Below are positions 34,212 through 43,954 of a stretch of 64,000 nucleotides of DNA, one piece after another. How positions within the stretch are numbered: position 1 is the first letter of the stretch; every line of letters begins with the position of its first letter. The DNA comes from JAPOXR01 sp965221935 (GTDB lineage: Bacteria > Pseudomonadota > Alphaproteobacteria > Rhodobacterales > Rhodobacteraceae): assembly GCA_965221935.1 (NCBI GenBank), contig CBDCSZ010000051.1, forward strand, positions 62,001 to 126,000. Direction: 5' to 3'. The notes beneath the pieces were generated by a model. It did no database searches and was not told the origin of the DNA. It was given only the letters and a program-made list of their open reading frames with translations. The position numbers and the translations under genes were made by a program.

Positions 34212-35108
34212 TCAGGTTGTCGTCGGGTCCAGGACATCGCGGAGCCAGTCGCCCACGACGCTCATTGACAGGGTCGTCAGAAAGATCGTGAAGCCGGGAA
34301 TGCCGGCGATCCACCAAGCGTTCAGCAGGTAGTCGCGTCCATAGCTGAGCAGGTTGCCGAGCGATGTGTTCGGCGGCTGTATTCCGACGCCCAGAAAACT
34401 CATGGAGGTCTCGAGAATGACCGTCTCGGGGAAATTTATGGAGACTTGAACAATCAGGGCAGCCAGAATGTTCGGCAGAATATGCAGCAGATACACGCGC
34501 ATCGTGCCGCCGCCGAGCAGGCGCACGGATGCCGCATATCCGTGATTGACCGCGGACAGGGTGAGACCACGACAGATTCTCGCGTATCGTTCCCATCCCT
34601 GGAAGCCGACAAGCAGGACAAACAGCAGAAGATTGCCCGTGCCCGTAACCGCGATGACCGACAACGCAATAATCACGAATGGCATGGAAGCCTGAAAGTC
34701 GACAAGGATCATGATGAAGTCGTCGACCCAGCCGCGGAAGCGGGCAGCGACGAAACCGATCGCGCTGCCGACGATCGCACCGAAGAACGTGCCGAAAACA
34801 GCGACAAGCATCGTCAGCTGGATGGAGGAGAACAGGCGGCTCAGCAGATCGCGGCCAAGGTGGTCGGTTCCGAGCAGGTGAAAGTTCCCGTCCATACCTG
34901 TCGAGCCGGGGGGAAGGAGCCGGGACAACAGCGAGGTGTGCTGGTAGTCGTAGGGCATGATCCATTGGGCGGTGACGGCCACAAAGAGGATGGCAAGAAG
35001 CCAAATCATCGCGGATTTGACGAGGAGCGGAGCGTCTTTCACCGCCGCGATCATGGCGCGTCGACGCGAATAGGGTTCCGGGGATGCGGTCTGAGCGGCA
35101 TGTGCCAT
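34212..35108 (-). CDS. ABC transporter permease, DppC type (second operon)
   Basis: A 298-residue inner-membrane permease, last gene of a minus-strand operon. Marks include FHLLGTDHLGRDLLSRLFSS, the EAA loop VNHGYAASVRLLGGGTMRVY, and the C-terminal GVGIQPPNTSLGNLLSYG and GDWLRDVLDPTTT. It starts two bases after the corrected end of the dppB-type gene. Confidence 0.92.
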   Translation of the reverse strand: MAHAAQTASPEPYSRRRAMIAAVKDAPLLVKSAMIWLLAILFVAVTAQWIMPYDYQHTSLLSRLLPPGSTGMDGNFHLLGTDHLGRDLLSRLFSSIQLTMLVAVFGTFFGAIVGSAIGFVAARFRGWVDDFIMILVDFQASMPFVIIALSVIAVTGTGNLLLFVLLVGFQGWERYARICRGLTLSAVNHGYAASVRLLGGGTMRVYLLHILPNILAALIVQVSINFPETVILETSMSFLGVGIQPPNTSLGNLLSYGRDYLLNAWWIAGIPGFTIFLTTLSMSVVGDWLRDVLDPTTT

Positions 35109-35110
35109 GG

Positions 35111-36044
35111 CTATTCTCCAGAACTCGTGCCGAATCGCTGCCGCGGATCAATGATCACATAGAGGTATATCCACAGTCAGGTTGGCGGCCACCATGGACG
35201 CTGCGGTGATCATCACGATAGTCTGCACCACAGCCAGTTCGCGCGAGGAGACCGCGTCGATCAGGAGCCTCCCGATTCCGGGCCATGCAAACACGGTCTC
35301 GGTGACGATGGACCCGCCGATCAGGGTGCCGACCATGAAACCGATCACGGTGATGGTCGGAATGGCCGCGTTCGGAAGCGCGACGGTCCACAGGATGTTG
35401 CGCTCGGACATGCCTCTTGCCCGTGCCGCCCGGATATAAGGCGCGTTCAGGACTTCGAGCATCGAGGAGCGCACGAAACGGGCGATGACGGCACTGCCCG
35501 CGGTGCCGAGCGTGATCACCGGCATGATCAGGTTGTACCAGTGCTCGCTCCCAAACGCCGGCAGCAATCGCAGGTTCACAGAGAGAACCAGAATCAACAG
35601 GATGCCGAGAAAGAAATTTGGCAGGCTGAAGCCGGTGACCGAAAGCGTCATGATAAACCGGTCCACAGGCGAACCACGGTTCACGGCCGCGAGAATGCCA
35701 AGGGGGAAGCCGACGAGGAGGATGAATGCGAACCCGATAAGCGTCAGCTTCAGCGTCGCCGGCACGCGCTCCATGACGATCTCGATGGCTGGCCGGCCAT
35801 CGCGGTAGGCTTTACCGAAATCGCCGAAGAAGATGTTTCGCCAATATTCGACGTACTGGACGCCGAGCGGCCGGTTCAGTCCCCATTCCTCGCGCAGCTG
35901 TTCCAAAACTGCGGGATCCGTGTCGTCCGGCATCATCGCGGAAACCGGATCCCCGGTGATCCGCAGGACGAAGAAGACGAAGGTGACGACGAGAAAGAGG
36001 GTTACGAGCGCCCGAAACAGCTTTCGAAGAACGATGCCGGCCAT
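35111..36044 (-). pseudogene. ABC transporter permease, DppB type, frameshifted near the C-terminus
   Basis: A DppB-type permease with GLNRPLGVQYVEYWRNIFFGDFG, the EAA loop LNAPYIRAARARGMSERNIL and TETVFAWPGIGRLLIDAV. After LTVDI the frame reads PLCDH and stops (35148). One extra C in ATACCTCTA (about 35160) explains this: without it the sequence continues as LYVIIDPRQRFGTSSGE to a TAG at 35111-35113, the normal DppB ending. The lesion removes only about 17 residues beyond the last helix, so some activity may remain. Confidence 0.85.
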
Positions 36045-37954
36045 TATTGGCGCACCTCCGCATTCGCCCGCTCTCCCGGCTGCACGTCCGGGATCGAGGC
36101 CAGGAGTTCCCGCGTATACGGGTGGCGCGCATGCGTGAATAATGCTTCGGTCTCACTCAGTTCGACCAGCGAGCCGGACTTCATCACCGCGACATGCGCG
36201 CACAGAGACCGGACGAGCCGGAGGTCGTGGGTTATGAAGATGACGGAGAGGTTGAATCGCGCCTGCAGTTCGATGAGCAGCTTGATGATTCGAGCCTGCA
36301 CTGACACGTCGAGCGAGGCAGTCGCCTCGTCACAGATCAGGACCTTCGGTTCGAGGGCCAGGGCCCTTGCAATCACGGCGCGCTGGCACTGGCCTCCGCT
36401 GATCTCGTGGGGATAGCGGTCGGCCAGCGCCGGCGCCAGCTGGACCGCGTCGAGCAAACGGTTACGGCGCTCCGCGCGATCATCCGGCGTTCCGATTCGG
36501 TGAATGACGAACGGCTCCTCGATCTGCCGGCTGATCTTCGCCCTCGGGTCGAGGGACAGGTAGGGGTTCTGCGGCACGAGCTGCACGGAACGGGCGAATG
36601 CCTTGTGCTCGCGCGTGCCGAGAATTGGGACGGGCCGACCCACGAACAGAGAATGGCCGGCGCTGGTCGGCTCGATCCCCAGCATCAGCTTTCCGATCGT
36701 GGACTTGCCGCTGCCGCTCTCGCCGATAACCGCCAGGCTGCCTCCTTTGCGCAGCGTCAGCGAAACTTCCGAGACCGCCCGGAACGGACCCCGGCGTGTC
36801 CTGTAGTCGCAGGCGGCGCTTCTCAGTTCGAGAAGCGGGTCGCCGGCATCGGCGGGCGCGACCAATTCCGGACCTTCGCTGTCCGGTTCAAGTCGAGGAT
36901 CGCCCTCGTCCCAGGAGTGGATGCGATTGACGGTGAGTCCGCGGGCAGGGGCAGTGTCCTCTGGGCGGTATTCCGGATTTCGGTCAACGGCCCTTGTGCG
37001 GCGCTGTGCTGGAGCCCAATCGGGCGGAAGCTCTCCAAGTGCGGAACCCTGTCCTTCGGTCCTGTCCGGTGTATTCCCCTTGAGCGTCGGCATCGAGGCG
37101 ATGAGCCCCTTGGTGTACGAGTGTTGCGGCCGGCACATGACCTCATCGACGCGACCCGTCTCAACGATCTGGCCGGCACACATGACAGCGACGCGGTCGC
37201 ACAGCTCGGCGACCACCCCGAGATCATGGGTCACAAACACGACGCCCATGCCAGTGTCATCACGGAGCAGCCGAATCAGGGACAGGATTTGCGACTGGAC
37301 AGTCACATCCAATGCGGTGGTCGGTTCGTCCGCAAAAAGGAGAGCCGGCTCCCCGGCAAGCGCAAGGGCGATCATTACCCGCTGATTCTGGCCACCAGAG
37401 AGCTGGAAGGGGTACGCGTGGAATTTCTCCTCCGGATCAGGCATTTCCACACGGCGCAGCAGCTCGATCGCCGTTCGTCGAGCTTCCGTTCGCGAGACCC
37501 GCCGCAGCCGGGCGACCGTTGCCGCCAACTGCTTGCCGACTTTCTGAATCGGGTTCAGGGAGGCCGTGGAGTCCTGGAACACCATTGCCGCGGTGCGACC
37601 ACGCAATTGTGTCCAGTCGAAGTCTTCCGATTGCTGGAAGATCATTGCGGCCGCGCGACCTCGCAGACCGGGGGGCTCCGCGTCGCCGGCACCCTGGTCG
37701 ACGCGCGATTCGCCCAGCCAGATGCTCCCCTCGGTGCGCCAGTCGGGCCCCAGCAGTCCCATTGCGGAAAGACAGGTGATCGACTTGCCGCTGCCGCTTT
37801 CGCCGACCAGCCCGACAATCTCCCCAGGTGCGACTTCCAGGGAAATGTCTTTCACGACGCGCACCGAGGATTTCGGAGTTTCGTGGAACATGGACAGTCC
37901 GCAAATGCGCAGCGGCGAACTTTGTGCCGGCTGTTTATCCGAGACAGCGACCAT
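36044..37954 (-). CDS. Fused DppD-DppF type ABC ATPase
   Basis: Two ATP-binding domains in one protein of 636 residues. The first has Walker A GESGSGKS, signature LSGGQNQR, Walker B LLFADEPTTALD. The second has GESGSGKS, ISGGQCQR and VLICDEATASLD. A roughly 110-residue linker carries a Pro-rich segment instead of the usual Cys cluster. In domain one the Q-loop segment occurs twice (LRGRAAAMIFQQS, then LRGRTAAMVFQDSTASLNP), an internal duplication of about 20 residues. ATG at 37954 follows the GntR stop by one base; an in-frame TTG at 37972 is less likely. Confidence 0.9.
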   Translation of the reverse strand: MVAVSDKQPAQSSPLRICGLSMFHETPKSSVRVVKDISLEVAPGEIVGLVGESGSGKSITCLSAMGLLGPDWRTEGSIWLGESRVDQGAGDAEPPGLRGRAAAMIFQQSEDFDWTQLRGRTAAMVFQDSTASLNPIQKVGKQLAATVARLRRVSRTEARRTAIELLRRVEMPDPEEKFHAYPFQLSGGQNQRVMIALALAGEPALLFADEPTTALDVTVQSQILSLIRLLRDDTGMGVVFVTHDLGVVAELCDRVAVMCAGQIVETGRVDEVMCRPQHSYTKGLIASMPTLKGNTPDRTEGQGSALGELPPDWAPAQRRTRAVDRNPEYRPEDTAPARGLTVNRIHSWDEGDPRLEPDSEGPELVAPADAGDPLLELRSAACDYRTRRGPFRAVSEVSLTLRKGGSLAVIGESGSGKSTIGKLMLGIEPTSAGHSLFVGRPVPILGTREHKAFARSVQLVPQNPYLSLDPRAKISRQIEEPFVIHRIGTPDDRAERRNRLLDAVQLAPALADRYPHEISGGQCQRAVIARALALEPKVLICDEATASLDVSVQARIIKLLIELQARFNLSVIFITHDLRLVRSLCAHVAVMKSGSLVELSETEALFTHARHPYTRELLASIPDVQPGERANAEVRQ

Positions 37955-37955
37955 C

Positions 37956-39068
37956 TCAGCAACCGGCGTCAATCGTGGCCATGGCGAGATATGGTGTGGA
38001 ACTTCCGACCACTAGGGTCGGGTCGTCGAGCACGAGACCCGGCGGATTCATCGGATGCTCCAGGCGCCATTGGACAAGGTCCGCCATGCCGCTGGCCACG
38101 TGCTGCGGACTGCGGCCGACCGTCGTGAATTCGGGCTTCCCGGAAGCCTTGCCGGGCGCATTGCGAAGGTGCACAACGCCGACGTCTCGCGGTATTTTTA
38201 GATGCACGCGCTGAAAGCCTTCCCGGATTTCGCTTGATGCGAACCGGCCCGATACGACAAATGCCGTGGGCGGCGCTTCGCAATTCCGAAGTTCATTCTC
38301 CAGCGCCTGCCCAATCACGTCGGCAATTGGGCGGTTTTTCTTCTTGATGTCGACGCGAGCGACGAATGGGGTCAGGCAATTGTCCGACGATCCGTTCAGT
38401 TGCCTGAAAAGATTTTCGATTTCGGCGTAGCCTGCGGCCGCTCCCAGCCGTTCGGTCAGCAGTCCGATCACCTGATGTCCGCGTTCACGGAGATGGCGGA
38501 GCGCGACTGCGATGCTCTTCGCCCGATTGCGCACATAGACGTCCACGTCCGTCAATTCCAGGTTTCGGCCCTCGACGATCATGTACGACGCCTTCGCCCG
38601 CAGGAGAGCGAGGCATTCGACCGGAAGAACCGAGCGCCGGGGCTGCAGGACGCAGATGTTGAAGCCTCCGCGTCCCAGCAGATCCTTGAGATCCGATGCA
38701 TCGGTGTAGCTGACGCTGTTGACCTTGTGCCCAAATTCCTGAAGCTGTCCCTGCAGCTGCTGGGTGATTTCGCTGCCCCGCGCGCTGGGTGTGGCGTGGC
38801 TCACGATCAGTACGCGAGCGCGATTCACGGAAACGGCTTGGCGGTCTGCGCCACCAAACCCGACGGCGAAGGAACCGCGGCCAATGAAGCTCCGTATGTA
38901 CCCTTCTTCCTTCAGGACCTCGAAGGCGCGCTGAACTGAGAATTGGCTGACGGAAAGCTGTCCGGAGATCTCCCGAATCGTCGGCAGACGCGTTCCGGCG
39001 GGGAGGTGACGGAATTCCTCTCGAAGCTTCGTCACCAGAGAATCAGGACTGCTGTTGTTCTGGATAAT
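37956..39068 (-). CDS. GntR-family regulator with a LacI-type ligand-binding domain
   Basis: A transcription factor with an N-terminal GntR winged helix (LPAGTRLPTIREISGQLSVSQFSVQRAFEVLKEEGYI). A periplasmic-binding-protein-like sensor domain follows, starting RARVLIVSH and containing RAKSIAVALRHLRERGHQVIGLL. The first standard start is GTG at 39035 with no Shine-Dalgarno. GGGGAGG stands five bases before an in-frame ATT at 39066-39068, giving 11 more residues, so a rare AUU start is proposed. Its location between the binding-protein gene and the ATPase suggests that it controls this importer by sensing its substrate (inference). Confidence 0.82.
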   Translation of the reverse strand: MIQNNSSPDSLVTKLREEFRHLPAGTRLPTIREISGQLSVSQFSVQRAFEVLKEEGYIRSFIGRGSFAVGFGGADRQAVSVNRARVLIVSHATPSARGSEITQQLQGQLQEFGHKVNSVSYTDASDLKDLLGRGGFNICVLQPRRSVLPVECLALLRAKASYMIVEGRNLELTDVDVYVRNRAKSIAVALRHLRERGHQVIGLLTERLGAAAGYAEIENLFRQLNGSSDNCLTPFVARVDIKKKNRPIADVIGQALENELRNCEAPPTAFVVSGRFASSEIREGFQRVHLKIPRDVGVVHLRNAPGKASGKPEFTTVGRSPQHVASGMADLVQWRLEHPMNPPGLVLDDPTLVVGSSTPYLAMATIDAGC

Positions 39069-39160
39069 CGTTTCCTCCCCTTATCCCCGCCGGAAAACAG
39101 CCGGCCGGCGAAAGCGATCCGCTGCCACCGCCGCGGCTGCTATCCGGCGCTGGGGTTCAG

Positions 39161-40696
39161 TCAGACATTGCCCGGTCCAAAGTCCAGGTATGGAAGCTGG
39201 TACGGCTGCCAGGCGAGATCACGCTTCTTGCCGTAGAGCCAGGTTTCCTGGAACAGAATCGCACCCATCGGATCGCTGGATTCCCACTCGGTCATCATGG
39301 TGCGGAACGCCGCCCTGCGAGACGCGGGATCGGGATCCGATTCCAGCACGCCGCCGCCGGCGTTAAACGCTTCGTTGACCCAGCCCCAGCCGCGGCCTTT
39401 CATCACTGAAGGCTTGAACAGTCGCCAGAGGATGGTTGCCGGATCCTGCCAGACCATGGTGGCGGACATGTTGCGAATGGAATGGTGTCCTTTCGTAATC
39501 TGCTTCCAGTTCTCGCGGATCTGCAGATCGACATCGATGCCTGCCGCGCGCCACATCTCGCGCAGCACCTCGGCGATCGCGACTTCTGTATCGATGACGT
39601 TTGGCAACAGCGGATAATCGATGGTCTCGCCAGCGTAGCCCGACTTTTCCAATTCGTTCCGCGCCAGCTGCAAATCATACACGGGTTTCGGATAGTCGGG
39701 ATCGTAAATCGGGCCGAAGCTTGGCAGCTGCAGGCCATTGGGCACGCTCGCCCGCCCCGCGAACAGGGCGTCGACGAGCAGCTGCCGGTCGATTGCCAGG
39801 CTCAGGGCCCGCCGCAGATGCCGGTTCTTCATCATCGGGTGCGCGAATTCGCCCTGGTTGAAGATCAGGATTCGCATCTTGGCGCCGGGTCCGCCGACGA
39901 CCTCAATGTCGTCGTAACGCTCGACGGTCCCGATTTGGTCGGCCGGAAGGACCGTGATCAGATCGAAGTCGCCTGCTGCCAGTCCCGCCACGCGGCCGGC
40001 AACCTCAGGAACTTCGACGAAGCGGATGGAGCGAAGGTTGGGCGGCCCGCGCCAGTGATCGTCGAACGCTTCGAGAACGAACGCGTCAGTGTTGAGTTCG
40101 GTGACTCGGTAGGGACCGGTTCCGACGGGATTCAGCGCCCAATCGGAATAGCTCGGTGCGTCCAGGTATGCCCGCTTGTTGACGATTTCGCCGCTCCACA
40201 TCGCGTACCGCTGTTCAATGATTGGGTCTATGCCGTTCATCTTTATGCGGACGGTTCGGTCGTCGACGGCTTCGGAACTTGCGACATTGGAGAAAAACTG
40301 GGTGAGCCGGACCGGCCCCTTGCTTTCCCGGCGCTCGCGGGAGAACGTAAACGCAACGTCCTCAGCGGTCATTTCGTCTCCATTGTGGAATTTGACGCCC
40401 TCGCGCAGGTGAAACGTGATTTCCTCGTGGCCAGAGATTTCCCAAGAGGTCGCGAGGCCGGGGCCGGGTGACATTTCTCCGTGGAAGTCGAGCTCGATGA
40501 GCTTGTCGAAAATGTTGTACGAAATCGGAACGGTAAAGTCCGATGTGTCGCGGCCGGGGCTGATATTCTCCGGCAGCCGCTGAACGCCGACGGTGATGCT
40601 GCGTCGGCCCTGCGCCCAAACTGCGCCGGGCAGCAACGCGGACCCCGCAGATAAGCTGATGGCCTGAAGAAAACCTCTTCGCGCTATGGTGAACAT
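39161..40696 (-). CDS. ABC transporter substrate-binding protein, family 5 (second operon)
   Basis: A 511-residue binding protein with a twin-arginine-type signal (ARRGFLQAISLSAGSALLPG, cleavage after AWA near residue 28). Family-5 motifs are ITFHLREGVKFHNGDEMTAEDVAF, NPVGTGPYRVTEL and LRRALSLAIDRQ. The start follows GGAGGAGTTAAG. It is the first gene of the minus-strand operon with the GntR regulator, fused ATPase and two permeases. The ligand is unknown. Confidence 0.92.
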   Translation of the reverse strand: MFTIARRGFLQAISLSAGSALLPGAVWAQGRRSITVGVQRLPENISPGRDTSDFTVPISYNIFDKLIELDFHGEMSPGPGLATSWEISGHEEITFHLREGVKFHNGDEMTAEDVAFTFSRERRESKGPVRLTQFFSNVASSEAVDDRTVRIKMNGIDPIIEQRYAMWSGEIVNKRAYLDAPSYSDWALNPVGTGPYRVTELNTDAFVLEAFDDHWRGPPNLRSIRFVEVPEVAGRVAGLAAGDFDLITVLPADQIGTVERYDDIEVVGGPGAKMRILIFNQGEFAHPMMKNRHLRRALSLAIDRQLLVDALFAGRASVPNGLQLPSFGPIYDPDYPKPVYDLQLARNELEKSGYAGETIDYPLLPNVIDTEVAIAEVLREMWRAAGIDVDLQIRENWKQITKGHHSIRNMSATMVWQDPATILWRLFKPSVMKGRGWGWVNEAFNAGGGVLESDPDPASRRAAFRTMMTEWESSDPMGAILFQETWLYGKKRDLAWQPYQLPYLDFGPGNV

Positions 40697-40800
40697 CTTA
40701 ACTCCTCCAAGGCAAAATGGCAGCAGATTCGCCGCTTATCGCGGAAGCGTATCATACATTACAAAATAATACAAATAAAATGTCTGCCTGTATTACCGCG
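40697..40800 (-). promoter_or_regulatory. AT-rich promoter/operator region of the second Dpp-type operon
   Basis: This roughly 100-bp stretch is far richer in A+T than its surroundings. On the minus strand a TATGAT -10 (40751-40756) overlaps a near-palindrome GTATCATAC (40749-40757), a plausible site for the GntR regulator encoded in the operon. A weak -35 TTTATT lies 17 bases upstream. Confidence 0.5.
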
Positions 40801-40836
40801 CACAATTCGGCCTTCGCCGCGGCACGAGGTAAGAGG

Positions 40837-40992
40837 ATGGCGGAGAATAAGAAGTTGTTATTGTTAGAAGAATTTGCGGACTCAGAATTCGAGAAGTGGG
40901 TTGAAATGTCCCCGGCGAGGAAGCCGGACTGGGCGTACAATTGGTCAATTTTAGATAAGATGTTACGCATTACGGGTTGGCTGCGGCAGTGA
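40837..40992 (+). CDS. Small hypothetical protein
   Basis: A 51-residue frame beginning MAENKKLLLLEEFADSEFEK, rich in Leu and Glu and ending in a Trp/Leu/Arg tail. The ATG is preceded by GTAAGAGG, a modest ribosome-binding site. The DNA is AT-rich compared with neighbouring genes, which may indicate transfer or a degraded gene. It diverges from the binding-protein gene. No family recognised. Confidence 0.35.
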   Translation: MAENKKLLLLEEFADSEFEKWVEMSPARKPDWAYNWSILDKMLRITGWLRQ

Positions 40993-41778
40993 ACTCGCAG
41001 GTTGTCGGAAAATCGCCGCGGTCACGCTTTTGCAGCGGGGTCAGAGAAATACCGACTGTTTTTGTGTCTGTGAGTGCACCCGCGGATGGGGCGGTGCAAG
41101 GCTGAAGCCGGATGTTCAATCGGAAAGCCCGCAGGAAGAATTGAGCTGCTGTCCGCGGCAATCGCCAGCCGCCGGCTCATGGCAGTCGAATTCTGGCCGA
41201 TACTCCTGTTGAGGATGCCGGTTCGGCTGCGACGCTTCATCGGGTTCCCAATGTTGCGATGTCCAACCCGCTTCACACTGACGGATTTCCGGTTCGCCTC
41301 GTTCAAAGGCTCAGATCAAGGCGCTCGCCCAGGGACATTGGCCAATGCCCTTCATGGGAGACTCAGCGGAACGCAGCTGGCTGGAAGCTATGACCCACTT
41401 CATCGCAAAGACGGCCTCAAAAATCCACATCCCCGGCTTTGCCGGATATCCTGCCAACCGGCTCCTGATCTATGACAACCGGCAGCAGGCTGCGGCGCTC
41501 GGCGAACCGGCCGCTGCGGAGCGTCCCGGCCGGGAGTTATCGGACAGCGGCTGGAACAATTCGTTCGACGGGATCTTCGTTCAGAGGCCCCGCCCCACCT
41601 GGGAATTCAATGACCGCAGACCAGGCTTCATCAAGCATGCGATACCGAAAGCCTGGTTTTAACATTCAGCACAATGGATCCAACATCCTGCCCATTCACC
41701 TCCAAGTCTTGTCTTCCCACCGGATAGGAACAGCGGTTCCGGCCAAACGGTATACACGCATCCCGATGAAGTGGCCAA

Positions 41779-41835
41779 ATGAGCAGACAAACTGCCGTCC
41801 GCTTTCCGGACGAAACCTATGCCCGCCTGAAGGCG
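41779..41835 (+). pseudogene. Ribbon-helix-helix antitoxin-like gene start, interrupted
   Basis: The 19 codons MSRQTAVRFPDETYARLKA look like the N-terminus of a CopG/Arc-type ribbon-helix-helix DNA-binding protein, commonly the antitoxin of a RelBE-type pair. The IS110-derived miniature element begins at the next base. Removing it gives a stop after four more codons, so the gene was already damaged. No toxin partner is visible. Confidence 0.5.
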
Positions 41836-41930
41836 TATGTGGACGCCCCCAGTGATGCAAGCGCTTACGCACCGCGCGTCCTCATTCCGGCGCATCATGA
41901 CGCCGCAGACCGGGGGCGTCCACTCCATCG
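41836..41930 (-). mobile_element. 95-bp miniature element with IS1111-type ends
   Basis: It starts TATGTGGACGCCCCC and ends GGGGGCGTCCACTCCAT plus CG, exactly the termini of the 1,440-bp element at 11500-12939. The inner 3' part (CGCATCATGACGCCGCAGA) also matches the full element's upstream end. CG flanks both sides. It has neither the transposase nor the guide-RNA region, so it is a non-autonomous internal-deletion derivative that could only be moved in trans. Confidence 0.82.
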
Positions 41931-43115
41931 CCCTTGTTGGGCTGACCTCGGACGAATATCTCCAGAGCCGGCGTATCAAAGAGACCCCGCCGCTTCATAT
42001 GTGTTGAGCAGGTACAGGCTCTTGACGCGAGAGAAAAAAGTTTCTTGATTCAGACCGTTACGGTCTCCCCAGCACCGCAGGTGCGAATGCCAGTGTGCTG
42101 ACTTCCGCGGTCGCTGAACCTCACACCGATGAGAATTTCGGCATGAAAATCCGCCGGGCAAAACATGCGATCGGGCCAGCTGTCCGCCGGGGCAAATCCA
42201 TCTGAATCATTCGTGCCAGTGTGATCCAAGATCATGCTCCACAGGGTCCCGCTCCTTTTCGGGATAGGGAATACACTTCCGGATGGAATCCAGTTGGTGG
42301 AGCAATCTGGACAGGGGGCGCCGCGGACGTCGTCCCCGGTGTGTTCTGCTTGTCGACGGGGCAGTGCGGTAGGCTGCCGCCCGTTTGACCAGCCTTGTCT
42401 GTTTTCCAGAGGTGAAGGTGGCGGAGAGTGATTTCTGGATGCCTGAAGGGAAACCGGCGCGGACAAATGGAGTTTGTGCTTCGATCCCGCAAGGGAAGCA
42501 CAGCTCGACAAGGATGACAGACTTGTCTCATCCGATGTGCGGCGCTCGCTTCGCACGTGGCGGTTCGAAGTCGCCGGCAATTTGGCAAGCGCCCCGGACT
42601 GGGACTTGGCGTCCACATGCAGGATCGAGGGAAGAGATGGGCTGCTTCTGGTGTAAGCCAAGGCTCACGCAAAAGAGCTTTCGAATGGCGGAAAGCCACG
42701 CCCCTCCTCGGAGAATGTTTGGAAAAGTCCCGGGAAGACCGATGCCGCGGTCAAGCAGGCCCAGATGGATCTGGAAGCCGTTACGGGAGGGTCATGGGAT
42801 CTCACGCGGGAAAGCCGCTGCCAGCTTTCCAATCGGTTTGCGCGGTCTTGGAAGCTGGCTCGGCTCTGAGTGCCGCCCGAGTTGGCTTATCTGGGTTTCC
42901 GGGACGCTGAGGACATGGCATCGAATGGCGCCTCATTCGGGTCCGAGGACGATTGGACACGCATATTGATTGACCGCTCCCGGGGTGTCGTGGACAATTC
43001 TTGCCGGGGAAGGCGGCTGGCGCTGAACGGCACACCCTTCATGACATTGATCCGTGCGACGAGAGCGCCGTTCCCTCCGTACAACCGATGAGCCATCAAA
43101 ATCCCTGGAGCACTG

Positions 43116-43735
43116 TTGCTTCGCCCCCTCCTGCCAACGGCTTCAGTATGGCACCTTTGCAGCCAGCTCATCCCGGCCACCGTGAACGAGGCCCCATACA
43201 TTCTGGATGGCCTTCTCATGAATGAGACCGACCGAAACGGGTGGTTTCACCGATCTCGTCTTCGCTGCAACTGTTCTCCTGCGTTGCCGCTTCATTCCCC
43301 GAATCCGCGGTCTTCCGTCCAAAAGGCTTCACGTCTTCAACACGATCTTGCTGTTGCCCTTGGTACAGCCGGACGGGTCGAACGGACGCTCTTCATCATC
43401 GACTTGCTGATGGATTCCGACATGCAGCGGCGGGCCAGTCTTGGCCTGAACAAGGCGAGGCTCATCATACCCTGAGGAACGCCCTGTGGATCGCCCGCCA
43501 GGGAGGAATCCGGGATTGGACAAGCAAGGCCCAGCAATTCCGTACTGCCGGATTGAACCTCCTCACTGCAGCCATCTTCTGCTGGAACGCAGACCAGCTC
43601 GGACGCGCAGTCCAGAAGCGCAAACGCGCAGGCATCAAGACGCCGGAGAGCCTTCTCAAACACATCTCGCCGCCCGGATAGGGCCACATACTGATCACAG
43701 GCGAATACAGACCGCCCGGAATCATGACTTCACAG
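43116..43735 (+). pseudogene. Tn3-family transposase C-terminal remnant
   Basis: Fragments in shifting frames follow the order of Tn3-type TnpA: IPATVNEAPYILDGLLMNETD, GGFTDLVFA, RFIPRIRGLPSKRLHVF, then after an internal deletion LGTAGRVERTLFIIDLLMDSDMQRRASLGLNKA, then TLRNALWIARQGGIRD, QFRTAGLNLLTAAIFCWNAD and ESLLKHISPPGWGHILITGEY. At least three frameshifts and one deletion of roughly 100 codons make it inactive. Terminal repeats and a resolvase were not found. Confidence 0.75.
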
Positions 43736-43954
43736 GCCCGGACACGGGGCCCTGCCGCGTTGAAAGAAGCTCTCTCGTGCTGTTCAGGGGTGACTGCCCG
43801 TGAATTTCGGGCTGAAGGGCCTGAAAACAGCACTCAGAGAACCGCAAACGATCCTGACATGCTTAGAGTGTCATTCTGCCCTCAGCCGGAACCGATCCCG
43901 AGAGTGTTCAGCATCCATACGAAACCGACTCGTTAGCGTGTATTTCAACACGAA

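Larger units (their letters stand above)
40993..43115. other. Gene graveyard without intact genes
   Basis: Only short frames on both strands. A stretch at about 41345-41660 (SWLEAMTHFIAKTASKIHIP; FDGIFVQRPRPTWEFNDRR) reads like a fragment of a real protein of unknown family. An antitoxin-like start with a miniature element lies at 41779-41930. The 42050-43115 part yields nothing recognisable and may contain more of the Tn3 transposase in decayed form. Confidence 0.5.
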
